Positions 45,836 through 56,594 of a DNA stretch of 64,000 nt are shown here, in pieces. This DNA comes from Odontocerum albicorne (Eukaryota > Arthropoda > Insecta > Trichoptera > Odontoceridae): contig OX463845.1 of assembly GCA_949825065.1 (NCBI GenBank), forward strand, positions 29,139,315-29,203,314. The letters are read 5' to 3'. The notes beneath the pieces were generated by a model. It was not told the origin of the DNA. It was given only the letters and a program-made list of their open reading frames with translations, and did not search any database. How positions within the stretch are numbered: position 1 is the stretch's first letter; each line of letters begins with the position of its first letter. Position numbers and translations under genes: made by a program.

Positions 45836-46075
45836 GCTAATTGTTAACCAGGAAGGATCTTTATTCAGAAAGATATGAAACGCATAAAATTCTTTGTTGG
45901 AGTGCGTGATATCCAGCCCCCTAACGTTGGTGATAACCTTTGAGAAAATATTTCTGTCTCTGGCGGCACGAAACAGCTCCTTAATTGTCTGGATAGTTAT
46001 CCATTCGAGAATGTTGCTTAAACAAGGCAAGCGCATTCTACAAATTCCGCGATGACCCTCGATTTTACCCATTCA
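45836..46075 (-). pseudogene. LINE-E C-terminal relic
   Basis: Minus frame from 46072: GHRGICRMRLPCLSNILEWI, then TIQTIKELFRAARDRNIFSK and VITNVRGLD before a degraded end. The ARDRN-FSKVI-NVR ending resembles the C-terminus of insect non-LTR reverse transcriptases; assignment rests on that pattern only. Confidence 0.5.
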
Positions 46076-46159
46076 CATTTAGTTTTGGAAATTGTTATTT
46101 TTTTCTCTCAATATTTAACTCATATAGGAAAATTTTCGGCATTTTATGGTATTTAAGAG

Positions 46160-46365
46160 CACTCGTTCTACTCTTGGTAATGCACTTAACTTTCAGCCTG
46201 GAAAGATAGATACAGGTTCGATTCCCAATGAAAACAAGAAAAAGGGTGCTAGTATGTTTTTTTTACAATAACGACTTTCATTATTTTTCTGGTTGATAAG
46301 ACAATATCGCAATATGACAATAATCCCACTAGGTTTTCTGTTTCAGCGAAAATGTAATAAAATAA
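46160..46365 (+). repeat. SINE-T copy
   Basis: Diverged head, B box AGGTTCGATTCCCAATGA, body GGTTGATAAGACAATATCGC with ATGACAATAATCCC, tail AGCGAAAATGTAATAAA. Confidence 0.7.
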
Positions 46366-47100
46366 CATCTTATATTTATTTTATTAAATCCTTAATAAAA
46401 CTTTAAATAGCCGTGTTTTATTAACTCACTGAAATAATTTGCTGATAGTTAGCAGATCAAACCCAGCTCTGAGCCGCTCCTCGTTTAGAGAACAATTATT
46501 ATACTTTATTTTCTGACGAATAAAAACCCAAATAAATAATCATCATATATTGATTACTTAATTTACTATTTTACCAATTAACTACCAACCTTAACTTCTT
46601 TATACGTACGAATATACTTCTAAAATATTATTAATTTTAAACTTTCCCATGCAAACCTATTAAGCACTAAGATGTCTCGATTCTAATCTTAATATTATCT
46701 ATCAGTAAGATAGATTTTTATAATGGTTTATAATATTTAAAGTCTCGGTCTTAATTATCAAATTTGACTAACTGTCCAACATATCTCATTAGAAGTAATT
46801 CCATTTACAGCCCCCCTTGAGGCTGGGCCGTGGACTGAGATGATCTCACTGGATGAAAATCTGCTGTGTTTGGTATTTCGGTTCTTTTTGCTGAACCGTA
46901 CTGGTATTCTTATGACGAATGTATACAGAAATTGTAAAATGCCACAACAATTAGTCTTACATGCAAAAGGACCAAACCCACAAAGTTTATTTGTGTTTAT
47001 TTGAATTATCGAAAAGGCATAGATCCTGTCCGTACGAAAATTGATATTTCATAGTCAAATTCTGCCTAAAATTATATTTATTCCATTCAAGCCCAAGCAA
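46366..47100. other. Unassigned AT-rich sequence
   Basis: A patch CAGCCCCCCTTGAGGCTGGG near 46808 is GC-rich. No gene or repeat family was recognised. Confidence 0.45.
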
Positions 47101-47136
47101 AGTTGCTGGACGTTTTCTCAATTATCTCAGAACAGG

Positions 47137-47615
47137 TAAAATGTGGATAAGATACTTTTCCAAATAATAACAAAAGGTGATTCAAATACTTTTCCAAATA
47201 ATAACAATATGTGGATAATATACTTTTCCAAATAATAACAAAATGTGGATAAGATACTTTTCCAAATAATAACAAAATGTGGATAAGATACTTTTCCAAA
47301 TAATAACAAAATGTGAATAACATACTTTTCCAAATAATAACAATATGTCGATAAGATATTTTTCCAAATAATAACAAAATGTGGATAAGATACTTTTCCA
47401 AATAATAACAAAATGTGAATAACACACTTTTCCAAATAATAACAATATGTCGATAAGATATTTTTCCAAATAATAACAAAATGTGGATAAGATACTTTTC
47501 CAAATAATAACAAAATGTGAATAACACACTTTTCCAAATAATAACAATATGTCGATAAGATATTTTTCCAAATAATAACAAAATGTGGATAAGATGCTTT
47601 ACCAAATAATAACAA
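47137..47615. repeat. Minisatellite, 34-bp unit, 14 copies, 102-bp higher-order period
   Basis: All units share ACTTTTCCAAATAATAAC. Three variants follow: AAAATGTGGATAAGAT, AAAATGTGAATAACAC and AATATGTCGATAAGAT. After an irregular start they alternate in the fixed order A-B-C three times. 102 bp is divisible by three and stops are absent on the minus strand, so three overlapping frames of 191, 177 and 129 codons exist without any real gene. It abuts repeat R1. Confidence 0.97.
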
Positions 47616-47616
47616 A

Positions 47617-48010
47617 CAATAATAGGACAACTTAGATAGCGCCGTTTGGAGAGCTGGCACAAAGACGCTCTGACTCTGAAATGGAACCCACTTTTAGTAA
47701 GATAAAATAATCATAAATTTAGTATAAGAATAGGAAGGTGGTAGCGGCAGCCATTAAATTAAGTGCTTTCCCGAATCTGCATGTGTTTAGAAAAATATAT
47801 TTGCTAAGAAAACCGCAGAAAATTTACCAAGGGAAGACAACCTACAAAGAAACGTTTGTAGATCCTCCGATATGTAACAGTAGCACATTCGACTTTAAGT
47901 GCAATGCAATGTATCTGTGTAGTATTCATATATAATAATAAATTTTGATGAGATCTCCCGAAAATGGTTGTTTTCAAGTGATTCCTAAAGCCGTACACGC
48001 CACTCATATA
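47617..48010 (+). repeat. Dispersed repeat R1, copy 2
   Basis: Homologue of 18105-18500 in the same orientation, starting AATAATAGGACAACTTAGAT and running to GAAAATGGTTGTTTTCAAG. Here its left end continues directly from the 34-bp minisatellite, which also ends in AATAATAACAAA. Confidence 0.75.
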
Positions 48011-48685
48011 TCTAACACTTTGAGACACACAAAGATCGATCCCATCTTGTCATGTGAAAAATAAATAAAAAAATAAATTAAAATATTACTCGAAAAAACA
48101 ATCGTTATCGAAAAATAAAGATCTTTAACTCATTACATGTAACTCAATAATATAACTGGTGAAATAGAAAAAAAAAACAGTTAAAATGACGAAAAACACA
48201 CAGTTATCGACTAAAACCAATCAAGCTTTAGGAACACCCAAATAGTTAAAATCTAATTAGGCACAATGTACTTTAAAAATTCAAACACTGAAGAACAAAT
48301 CACGTCTGTCAACTATAGAAGCACTCGAGCGATATTCGTTCGTACCTATATACGATCATTTATTATGTCCCTATCTTAATTTTGCGGTTAGGTAATTTAA
48401 CACTGCTTCTGTTAAGGACACTGAATGAAACAATTAGAAGAGGTTTGAATAAATCAGATACAGAGAAACATGATTCAGAAGTGGGTAAGAATCCTAGAAA
48501 CGACGCATAAAAGGTTAGTAGTTCCCCATTCAGACAATATACCTACATAGAACAAGGTAGGGAAAGTGTTAGCTGGAACAAGGTACATACTATTTAAGCT
48601 AAAAGAAATCTAGCGTTATTTAATCATCAAAGTTAAGTCTAAGGGTGTCTACATTTCAATGTAACATCTCTCAAATATTGTGATC
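48011..48685. other. Unassigned AT-rich sequence
   Basis: No gene. Ends at the TTAA of the next element. Confidence 0.45.
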
Positions 48686-48689
48686 TTAA

Positions 48690-49310
48690 CCCTTCCCTTA
48701 CGGTGATAAAAATAATACGCGTGCTCCGGTGTTGGGTAGTGAGTACGCAATAAAAAATTTGCGATTTTAAATCGGAAAAATAAGAACATTCATAGATAAT
48801 CCCCTTAATTAATTATAATTGAAGTTAAAAATTATAATAATTGAGATTTATTTGCTGAAAACATTAAAAAACCATCTTGCAACGCTCACGAAACGGGCGT
48901 ACGTCTAACCTATTTGAAAGCCTAGAAGCTACTAGTGGCGCGGAACGTCAGTCGCATACCCCGGCGCTTACGCTTATGCTTGCGACGTTGAGACAATTCA
49001 GCTCCTCGCAATTCAGTCTAGTATGCAAGAGTGAGATGCGAATATAGTGTCACGCTTCCCGCATACTATTCACCTATCGTCAAGACGAGGCACTCGCAGC
49101 GTTTAAATGCGAATTTGTTTTCGATCTTTACAAAACACCTCGATGTAGTCGATAAATTCTGATTATTATTAATATTATTTTTTAAATCAATGCGTAAATA
49201 TATTATGGAGGAATACCTAAAATCTTAAACTTGTATTTATTATATTTATAGAGATATTGATGGTTATTAGAAGCAACGTGTAGAAGATACCCAACACAGG
49301 GAAGGAAAGG
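48690..49310. mobile_element. TTAA-flanked piggyBac-like MITE, 621 bp
   Basis: TTAA stands at 48686-48689 and 49311-49314. The left end starts CCCTTCCCTTACGG; the right end, reverse complemented, starts CCTTTCCTTCCCTG. An internal GTGTTGGGTA repeat is inverted at 48729-48738 and 49288-49297, 39 bases from the left end and 13 from the right. TTAA duplication, C-rich ends and asymmetric internal repeats are known hallmarks of the piggyBac superfamily. There is no transposase frame; the interior 48880-49110 is rich in CpG. Confidence 0.78.
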
Positions 49311-49314
49311 TTAA

Positions 49315-49895
49315 GAATGCTCTTGAATGCTTATATGCCATCAGCCTTTCTACAATACACAGGAAGTATATTCAGTGTTGACAGAACAGCCACTTAAAAA
49401 AAATTATCGAGGTAACCTCAACTATAACTTAATCTGAAATCAATATTCAACTGAGATGATAATAATATTATATACGAGTAGACTCCATAAAAACTTCACT
49501 AAAAAAAAGAAAGAAACGACACTGAAGTCCCAGTATTTTTTTCTGGTTTTTAGTCCGCCGTAAAACATTGTAGAGTTGGATCTTGGACGAGTGTTTACAA
49601 TCAAAAGAAACACAACACTTCTTTTATTCCACCTTGTAAGAACAAGTTTGTTCCAGATCACCTTAGCAATAAATATATTAAATCCGTCTTAATGTTGGTC
49701 ATAATTAATTGCCGCTCTGTGCCGGAGTCCTAAGTGACCGCTAATACGGGCCATTTATTTCTGTTTCTGCTGCTGTCACTTCCATATTGACTTTCTGAAT
49801 ATGGCACATTTGTCTTTTTATTTATAGATAGTCGTTCATTAAAATTAGAACAAATTTAGATATACCAACTATCATATAACGAATAAGACAAATAT
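49315..49895. other. Unassigned sequence
   Basis: TACGAGTA site at 49473. The 73-residue minus frame at 49440-49661 has no motif. Confidence 0.4.
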
Positions 49896-49899
49896 CATT

Positions 49900-50545
49900 C
49901 GACTACCAACTTTGATGTATGGGGGTGAAATGTAGACATAGAAAATGACTCAAAAGCGTAGATAAATCTTGTAGAAATACGCGGAGAGACAATGTACGAT
50001 AGAATACTTAGAATAACACACGGAGAGACAATGTACGATAGAATAAGGAATTAAGTGATTAGGGATGAATAAGAACTTAACGCTGATGTGTTAAGTAAGA
50101 TGAAGGAAAGCACTCTGAGATAGTTTGGGTACGTGAAACGAATGAATGAAGAAAGACTAACAAAACAAATGTAAAGAATGGTTGGATCAAATGTGGTTGG
50201 ATCCAGTGAAAGCAAAGAATGGTTGGATCAAGTGGGGTTGGATCCAGTAAAAGCAAAGAATGGTTGGATCAAGTGTGGTTGGGTCCAGTGTACGCAAAGA
50301 ATGGTGGGATCAAGTGTAGTTGGATCCAGTGAAAGTAGAGAATGTTTGGATCAAGTGTATGACTTTTTAAAAGAAGGAAATATTGTATAAAAGGTCAGAC
50401 AGATCGTAGGAGCTGGTGTACGAATGTAGTATGAGAAGGTAAATGGGTGTAGAAGAGGCGAAAGGTGTTTGTCGTGATAGCTAAGTATGATGCTATTTTA
50501 TCTCTGCCTTCCCCGACAGGGAGAAGCTTGTTATGTACAAATGTG
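49900..50545 (+). mobile_element. LINE-A fragment with internal minisatellite
   Basis: Begins in the YGGEMT-like ETW region (GATGTATGGGGGTGAAATGT), has a local duplication of GGAGAGACAATGTACGATAG (49980-50045), continues through ELNADVLSKMKESTLR and VKRMNEERLTKQM, then is expanded by a 41-bp repeat. It resumes with KEGNIV and MGVEEAKGVCRDS, ending CCGACAGGGAGAAGC. Confidence 0.85.
50176..50365. repeat. 41-bp tandem repeat born inside LINE-A, 4.5 copies
   Basis: Units start at 50176, 50217, 50258 and 50299 with GAATGGTTGGATCAAGTG and include GGTTGGATCCAGTGAAAG. The unit derives from the LINE-A codons KVWLDQV (GTATGGTTGGATCAAGTGAA), duplicated and shifted. The frame at 50178-50390 is a by-product. 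Confidence 0.93.
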
Positions 50546-50549
50546 ATAT

Positions 50550-51095
50550 TGAATTTATGTTTTCTTTTAATGGGTAGACCCGTATCAAAAGGGGCATTTA
50601 CACGCAATGTATGAAAAAACAATTAAATGAACATCACATTTATTAACACAAACTTAAATATAAACTTACATCTACTCAAATCCACATACAATTTCCTCGT
50701 ACATACCACGTGCTATGTTCACTTATTTTTCATCGAGTGCTCAATACTGAGGGTCGTGAACGTTCTCTGCTAATTCTGGAACTTGTGCCATCTGTCTAAA
50801 TCCTTCAAGATCCTGAGTTATGTTGAAGGCAAGCATTTCAAGAGGACCCTGTTACCATTAAGATCCAAGAGCTTTCAATCTGGTTAAAGCGTGTATGCTC
50901 AGATATCACGCTGACCAGGTCGACCATCGAGGACATGGTCAGACGATGTTACAGTTAAAATGTAATACTTCTACCCTCAGTAGAATGCCAAATATAGCCT
51001 ATAGAAGGAATACTGTACTGTTATATTCTGAAATGTTATAAATTAAATATCGCGCGGTTATTCAAATTCTTACAAATTAAGGAAAACCCTGAAAG
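50550..51095. other. Unassigned sequence
   Basis: 50690-50960 has mixed composition with broken frames. Nothing recognised. Confidence 0.4.
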
Positions 51096-51101
51096 AAATT
51101 A

Positions 51102-51205
51102 AACGAATATAATATCTAAACGTCGTTTAATTTCAACCGAACTTTTCCCCTCCTTGGACAGAAAGTTGACAACCGCTCGATATTCACATTTCAGAATATT
51201 ACCAA
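51102..51205 (-). pseudogene. Mariner transposase N-terminal scrap
   Basis: Minus frame (within 51099-51359) reads VLFGNILK then YRAVVNFLSKEGKSSVEIK and RRLDIIF. The pattern YRAVIKFL-KEG-S-EI is the first helix-turn-helix of a mariner-type transposase; downstream sequence is lost. It differs from both other mariner pieces in the window. Confidence 0.6.
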
Positions 51206-51399
51206 ACAACACGTCTTCTATCGGCTGTAGTTGACGTACCGTAGTACGCAGTAAGAAATAAGTATCAATTTTTAGCAGTAACATCGCATGAATGGACGAT
51301 GGACGTGACCGACGTGGTATCTGTCCATACACTTGTTCAGACCGAAAACTTTTTAACACTTTCCACTTGTTCTCTTTCCATCAATTGTTCCCGTGATCA

Positions 51400-52025
51400 C
51401 CGACCTCTCCAGACGTTCGTTATTATTTATGGCAACCTATCTAATATATCTAAGGATTATATACCTATATGTAATTATTCGATGATAGAGACATTGGTAT
51501 GCCCAGCTATCCATTGGATACTGAGCATCCGTTTCTAATACCGTATACACACACATGCATTGGTGTGGTGAAGTGATCAAAGTTGTGCAATTCTCATGAG
51601 CGTTTTCTTAACTACATTAAAAATACACATATTATATCTTCATATTATCATGCTACCATGTCCATCTACTGAACATTAGTTATCATGTTGTCTATCTTAT
51701 TTAAACCTTCATTGAGGAATCTAAAACGAGATGTGAAGATATCAGTCTAAAATATATTTCCTTCGTACTTCAATATAAGTGTTTAACTATTACATCGACC
51801 CTGACTTCCATAGATTTAACCCCGAATAATTAAATGCCTGGTTTGGTTCCAACGTTCAATAAAGGCGCATAATGTATTCAAGATATTGCAGGTTTCAGAT
51901 GTACCCGAATTTACTGTTTAATTATAAATCAACATATTGAGTTCAATTTAATCATATTTATCAAGTCCCTGAGACATCCGTTTCGGCTTCATATGGTTCT
52001 CTCTCACAGTTAAATGTTAAGGTTT
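51400..52025. other. Unassigned sequence
   Basis: No features recognised. Confidence 0.45.
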
Positions 52026-52029
52026 CTCA

Positions 52030-52290
52030 TTCTTGGTACAGCTTGATAAAAAGCCCAATGAATATTTTAAAGTCCTCTCGGGAATTAATAGATTGAATAC
52101 TCCTCCACTATGTGACCGATAGTCCACATGAGCACAATAGGAAATCAATGAAATTCTATCTATGCAAGTCGTTAGTAGGCCACCTGTGGCCACACCTGAC
52201 GATCCAGGATACACCATAATCTTCGTGACAGGTCAAATTCTTGGAGAAGCACGTTAGGATATCCCACAAGGTGAAATCTCCTACCGAATA
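52030..52290 (-). pseudogene. LINE-G C-terminal relic, copy 2
   Basis: Minus strand parallels 24940-25235: VGDFTLWDILTCFSKNLT, a GHRWPTND stretch, FIDFLLCSCGLSV (keeping C-CG), then RSIQSINSRE and FIGLLSSC. Presence of CSCG supports a C-terminal Cys block of a Jockey/R1-group LINE. Confidence 0.55.
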
Positions 52291-52394
52291 TTGCTCCCGC
52301 CCGCTATAAATTAACGTTTCGACTCAATACACTCTTGTCAAATACAAAATACAAGGAAGAATTTATTTGAGTAGATTAAGTTCAATAAGATGAA

Positions 52395-52905
52395 ATGGTC
52401 GTATAAATGAGGTACAAATTGATTCATACTTGTATAATAGTATGTTGGTGCCCACCAAGACGTATGGAAGCGAAGCATGGACTTGCCAGAAGAATGATGT
52501 AAATAAGATTAATGCGTGTACTTTAAAAAAAACGAAGCGTCAATCTTTGAAAGACTCGCCTTCTTTGAATACATTAGACATTAATATTTACAGTAAAGAA
52601 AGAATCTTTGAGATGGTTTGGAGCTATGAAAAGAATGAATAACAAAATAATTACTAAGAGAGTATACAAGCCTGAAGTGCAAGGTGTACGTAGAAGAGGT
52701 AGACAGAGGAAAACGTGACTGGAACAAGTAGACCAGATTTTGATATATGATAAAGTGAGAATTATAAATAAAAGAATATTGTGCATGACTAAATTTATGA
52801 ATGTGAAGGAGGCGAAAATTGTGTGCTTCTGGATAGAAAAGTGTGGAGATCTGTTATCTGTGCCTAACTCGAAAGTGACACTATGTGATGATATGGGTGT
52901 ATATA
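52395..52905 (+). mobile_element. LINE-A related fragment
   Basis: MLVPTKTYGSEAWTCQKND (frame 52430-52642) retains the YGSEAW motif. Later KESLRWFGAMKRMNN, KMCKEVDRGKRDWNK-like codons and AYLTR-equivalent NSKV. Frames shift at about 52535 and 52640. Confidence 0.78.
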
Positions 52906-52934
52906 CTTATGAAATATCGACGGATTTTTCTTAA

Positions 52935-53462
52935 ACTGTTTCTTTAAATATATTTTTTTAAATCCGTATTTTTTTATCAATCCAACTTTCATCATTAATG
53001 TCACATCTCAAAGACTAAAATATAATATATCACATTGTTGTTTTCGTGACGATGCCGATTATATGTAACATTGGTTTATTTATATTTTTATAGAACAGTT
53101 TTTTAAAGGTATAGAACATTTTTTTAAAGGTCAATTAATAAAATAAACTGTTTATTTTCTAATGGCATTATTAAATTACAATACTTTTAAATAAAATACT
53201 AGACTGTCCCTAAAATTTTTAAGAAACTCATGTAAAATATGTTAAAGCCTTTAAGTAAATAATTTTCGGATTCTTTCGGTAATCGAATCCGTGATGCTAT
53301 TATAGACAGTACACACGCTTTTAAAAGAGAAAACCACTTAATCTGACATTGACAAATTTGATTAGTATTTGATCAAACCTAAAGGGACTGACTATTCGAA
53401 TAAGGTGCAACTTATCTTAGAATATTCAACACAATTTATTTTTGCATAATTCATTCTTATAA
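52935..53462. other. Unassigned AT-rich sequence
   Basis: Short direct repeat TAGAACA-TTTTTTAAAGGT at 53091-53130. No gene. Confidence 0.45.
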
Positions 53463-53464
53463 TT

Positions 53465-53760
53465 CTCCTCAACGTATCCGAATTGGCGATGCAGACATAT
53501 TAAAGACCGAAGTAGAGAAACGATTTGTTTTTGGCCTCATTATAAAGCCTTGGAGCTTAGGAGTAGGCCCGAAACTCGAAATTCGTCATCGCACATGTTT
53601 GAATTATTACCGCACGTGAAAATGTAACAAAACTCGCATAAGACTGGCGCGCGAATATTGTCATGAAACTGAAGTTCTTTTTTATTTTATTTTTGTTTAC
53701 CATCGGGAATCGAACCCGAAGCCCACTGGTGGAAGGCAAGCGTTCTAAACCCACTGGCGG
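53465..53760 (-). repeat. SINE-2 copy, best head
   Basis: B-box complement GGGAATCGAACCC and head GGAAGGCAAGCGTTCTAAAC are intact. Body ACAAAACTCGCATAAGACTG and 3' end AATTGGCGATGCAGACATAT. The tRNA-like end CCCACTGGTGG is partly duplicated to its right (CCCACTGGCGG). Confidence 0.8.
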
Positions 53761-53884
53761 AAAGCATCAAGATTTAAATAAGTCTTAACTTGATACTGAT
53801 CGAAGGCTCATTTATTTATTATACTTTCCCCATCATCAACTAGCATCCAATTATATTAGGTTTTTGATCTTAAAATTACAAGTA

Positions 53885-54195
53885 ACGTCATGAAAAGCAC
53901 TCTGAAACGATTTGGGCATGTAGAACGAATGAATGAAGAAATACTTACAAAACAAATATACTATGCAAATGTAAGAGGAAGATGTGTAGAGGAAGATGAA
54001 GGAAAGAGTGGTTGGATTAGGCGAATATTTTGAAAGCAGGAAATGTCAAAATTCAGACAAATCGTAGGAGTTGTATAAATAGATGAAGAAGGTATGTAAA
54101 AGAAGCAAAAGATGTGTGTAGCGATAGGAAAGTTTGGCTCTCTCTCCAATCGTCCTACCCCGACAGAGAAACGGCGTGATGCTTTATATGTATTT
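53885..54195 (+). mobile_element. LINE-A fragment
   Basis: MKSTLKRFGHVERMNEEILT, KQIYYANVR, a worn RGR-KE, ILKAGNVKI, VKEAKDVCSDRKVWLSLQ and YPDRETA followed by a stop. Compact, no nested insertions. Confidence 0.85.
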
Positions 54196-54199
54196 ATGT

Positions 54200-54720
54200 A
54201 ACCTTTAACATTTGATCAAACTGGTCATTTAATTGATTATTCGTGCAATACCCATATGAAACCAAATTGATTCTCATTTAATTAATAATACGCTTTATTT
54301 AGTAGGTTAAACAAGTAGGAAACCCCATTAAACTACTTGTTACAAACGGTATATATAAGCTTTATCTACAATCGTTAACAAATGGAATCATTTAACACTA
54401 AATATTGCTTCAAAAATATCCGCCGTAGTCTGTCCGGACGAGTTGTTGTTTCGCATGATTTAGTGGTTGTACTAATCGATGGAGAAAATATCGGAAGCAT
54501 ATTATAAACAAGATCAAGCTTGCAAGATGTAATGGCACCTGAGATTGCTGCAAGTCTGGGCAAGTTATCACAAGGAGACCATTTAGAGCAACCAGAACAT
54601 GGAGCACGCACCTGCAAACTGGAATTGTAAAACGCTTGTATCTCGAGTGACCTTTCTAATCCAACATAGAACGATCTAGTTGTATTCGCTAATTGAAGAC
54701 TTGCTGATTAGCTCTTATGC
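54200..54720. other. Unassigned sequence with a GC-richer core
   Basis: 54400-54640 is less AT-rich and open on the minus strand in two overlapping frames (54375-54617, 54410-54607), which have no known motif. Confidence 0.35.
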
Positions 54721-54724
54721 CCAC

Positions 54725-54835
54725 TTAAATACGAGTATTATACTCGTACATTAAGTGTGCTTTGTGATATACTCGTATTTATATAAATGCCAATCTGTGT
54801 TTTCGAGTTATTCTATTTAGACCAAATACGAGTAC
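54725..54835. repeat. Cluster of four TACGAGTA/TACTCGTA sites
   Basis: Sites at 54730, 54741, 54770 and 54827. The first two form TACGAGTATTATACTCGTA, a perfect inverted pair with a 3-base gap. It directly precedes a minus-strand LINE-A tail. Confidence 0.9.
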
Positions 54836-55590
54836 ATACATACATACCTTCACCCATTTCCCTGCTGGGGAATGTAGAGAGGACGAAGCGACATACTTTC
54901 CTATCTGGATACATATATATTTTTTCTCTTCCACATCCATACACCTTCTCGTACAAGTCCAACGATTTCTCTTCCTTCTTATTTCAAAATATTATTAGCT
55001 TCATCCAATCATAATTCTCTTAACTTTCCTATATCACGCCTTGCACTAAAATTTGCGCTGTATATTTGTGTCTTTAGTCTTTCTTCATTCGTTTCACATG
55101 CCCAAACCATCTCAGAGTGCTCTTGTTGATCTTACTCAACATATTAACCTTAAGTTCTCATTCAGCCTGATCACTTCATTCCATATACTGTCATACAATG
55201 TCTATTAATGTATTCGTCTAAGAGCCAGTATTTCAACAGCATTAATTTGGTTCGTTTAAGTATTTATTCACGTCCACATTTTACTCCCATAAATCAAATA
55301 TAATAGTGAAATACTGTTGTGGACTATCATCTTAACAGATTGTGAGTGTCCCGTTCGAATGTATGTGTTTGATTGTATTTGACTTTGTTTCCTATCGCTA
55401 CACGCCGTTCGATATACTTCGTAACTCTTCCACCATCTAACAAATTTTTACCTCGATATTAGAATTCTTCAGCTTGATACAATCTTTTATTACTCATCCA
55501 TATTCTCGTATCTCCATATTTGGACCAAATAGTTATTTGAAATTATCCGAAGCACTCTTTTTTTTAGTCTTCTCTCTGAGAAAATATTTT
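54828..55590 (-). mobile_element. LINE-A fragment, longest minus-strand copy
   Basis: From the tail (CATACATACCTTCACC) it reads back through AYP, KVCPDR, RRS, KNYDWMKL, HSERMKEE, NLRVNMLSKINKST, RDTLIDNVWQ, KLNAVEIL, WTCE and on into YTFVTRPRIL-equivalent and RLVGDRKQSQIQSNTYI codons near 55400. Coverage extends ~200 bp further 5' than most copies. Numerous frameshifts. Confidence 0.83.
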
Positions 55591-55669
55591 TCATATTTTT
55601 AGACTAGGTTTAGAGATTGCTCGCGTTCTTTGAAAAGTGACCTTTGAAAAAAAACTACATCAACATTTC

Positions 55670-55970
55670 ATTCATTCCTATGGTGACTCGGACATAGTAA
55701 AGAACGTGCCCGGACCAACATTGTAATTGGCTCATTAATCGGGTCTTGTTTAAAGCCTCTGGGAAGTCACGAAACTCGCGGTTCATCATCGAACTTATAA
55801 ATGTACGTGAAGAAACAGCAACACTCGCGCACATCTAGTTGGTGAGTATTGTAACGACACAAAATCTTTTATCAGACAGGAACATTTTTTTTCGGGTACA
55901 ATCAGGAATCGAATGTTCATACCATACTGTTGAGCTTTCAATTATGATTTCCTATACATATATTGTACAG
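55670..55970 (-). repeat. SINE-2 copy
   Basis: 3' end GGTGACTCGGACATAGTAAA, body AAACTCGCGGTTCATCATCG and TTTATCAGACAGGAACATT, B-box complement CAGGAATCGAATGTTC. The head is more worn than in the 53.5-kb copy. Confidence 0.75.
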
Positions 55971-55974
55971 TACC

Positions 55975-56130
55975 CGACTGTCGGCCATAATCGACTAACT
56001 TCGGCATTGTAAAGCGTCGTCTCTGTCATTCATACACGTGTTCCGTCGCGATTTGTCAGTCATTATGGCCGTCATCGTGACAGAGACGACACTCTATAAA
56101 GTCGAAATTAACCGATTATGGCTGACAGTC
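55975..56130. mobile_element. Fold-back element, 156 bp
   Basis: Imperfect ~53-bp inverted arms: GACTGTCGGCCATAATCG on the left against the complement of CGATTATGGCTGACAGTC on the right, both continuing to GTCGTCTCTGTCA. The loop contains a further inverted copy of the CGGCCATAAT motif (CATTATGGCCGTC near 56060), so nested stems are possible. No coding capacity. Fits a MITE, but no clear target duplication is seen. Confidence 0.75.
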
Positions 56131-56234
56131 TCTTTCTTTAGCCCGATGTGCATTACTTACCACCGGGTAGTGTACATACCTTGAATTTTTTTCTACTTGT
56201 TTTAAATTTTATTATAAATTGTAATCAATTAAGA

Positions 56235-56590
56235 TATCTCAAAATATTTTAAGATGATAGTCCACAATTGGAATTTGGTTCTAACTTGGATGTATGAGGA
56301 TGAAACTTGGACGTGGAAATTTTTTGATATGAGCCAAATAAATGCTATGGAATACATGGAGGGACAATGTATGACAAAATACGGAATGAAGTGATTAAGG
56401 ATGAATATTAACAAAAGGCTGATTGATGTGTAAAGTAGGATAAAGAAGAGCACTATCGCAGAAGTTGTATCGTAGAAGGTATATTATGGAAATGGAAGAG
56501 ACAAAAGGACGTGTTTCGAGAAAGAAAAGGCTAGCGCTCTGTTATCTCTGCCTACCCCGACAGGAAGATGGCTTGATGGTATGTATCTTA
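56235..56590 (+). mobile_element. LINE-A fragment with internal deletion
   Basis: Starts in the ETW region (TMYEDETWTWK-like codons from GATGTATGAGGATGAAACTT), reads RNEVIKDE and a worn KVG-RRA, then jumps to RSCIVEG, EMEETKGRVSR and ALCYLCLPRQE. About 200 bp of the RGRPRKVW segment is missing. Confidence 0.82.
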
Positions 56591-56594
56591 TACA

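Noticed and set aside
47087..47662. Three overlapping minus-strand frames of 129-191 codons with repeated LLLFGK/CYYLEK
   Set aside because: Produced by the 34-bp tandem repeat in all three frames; no upstream or downstream coding sequence.
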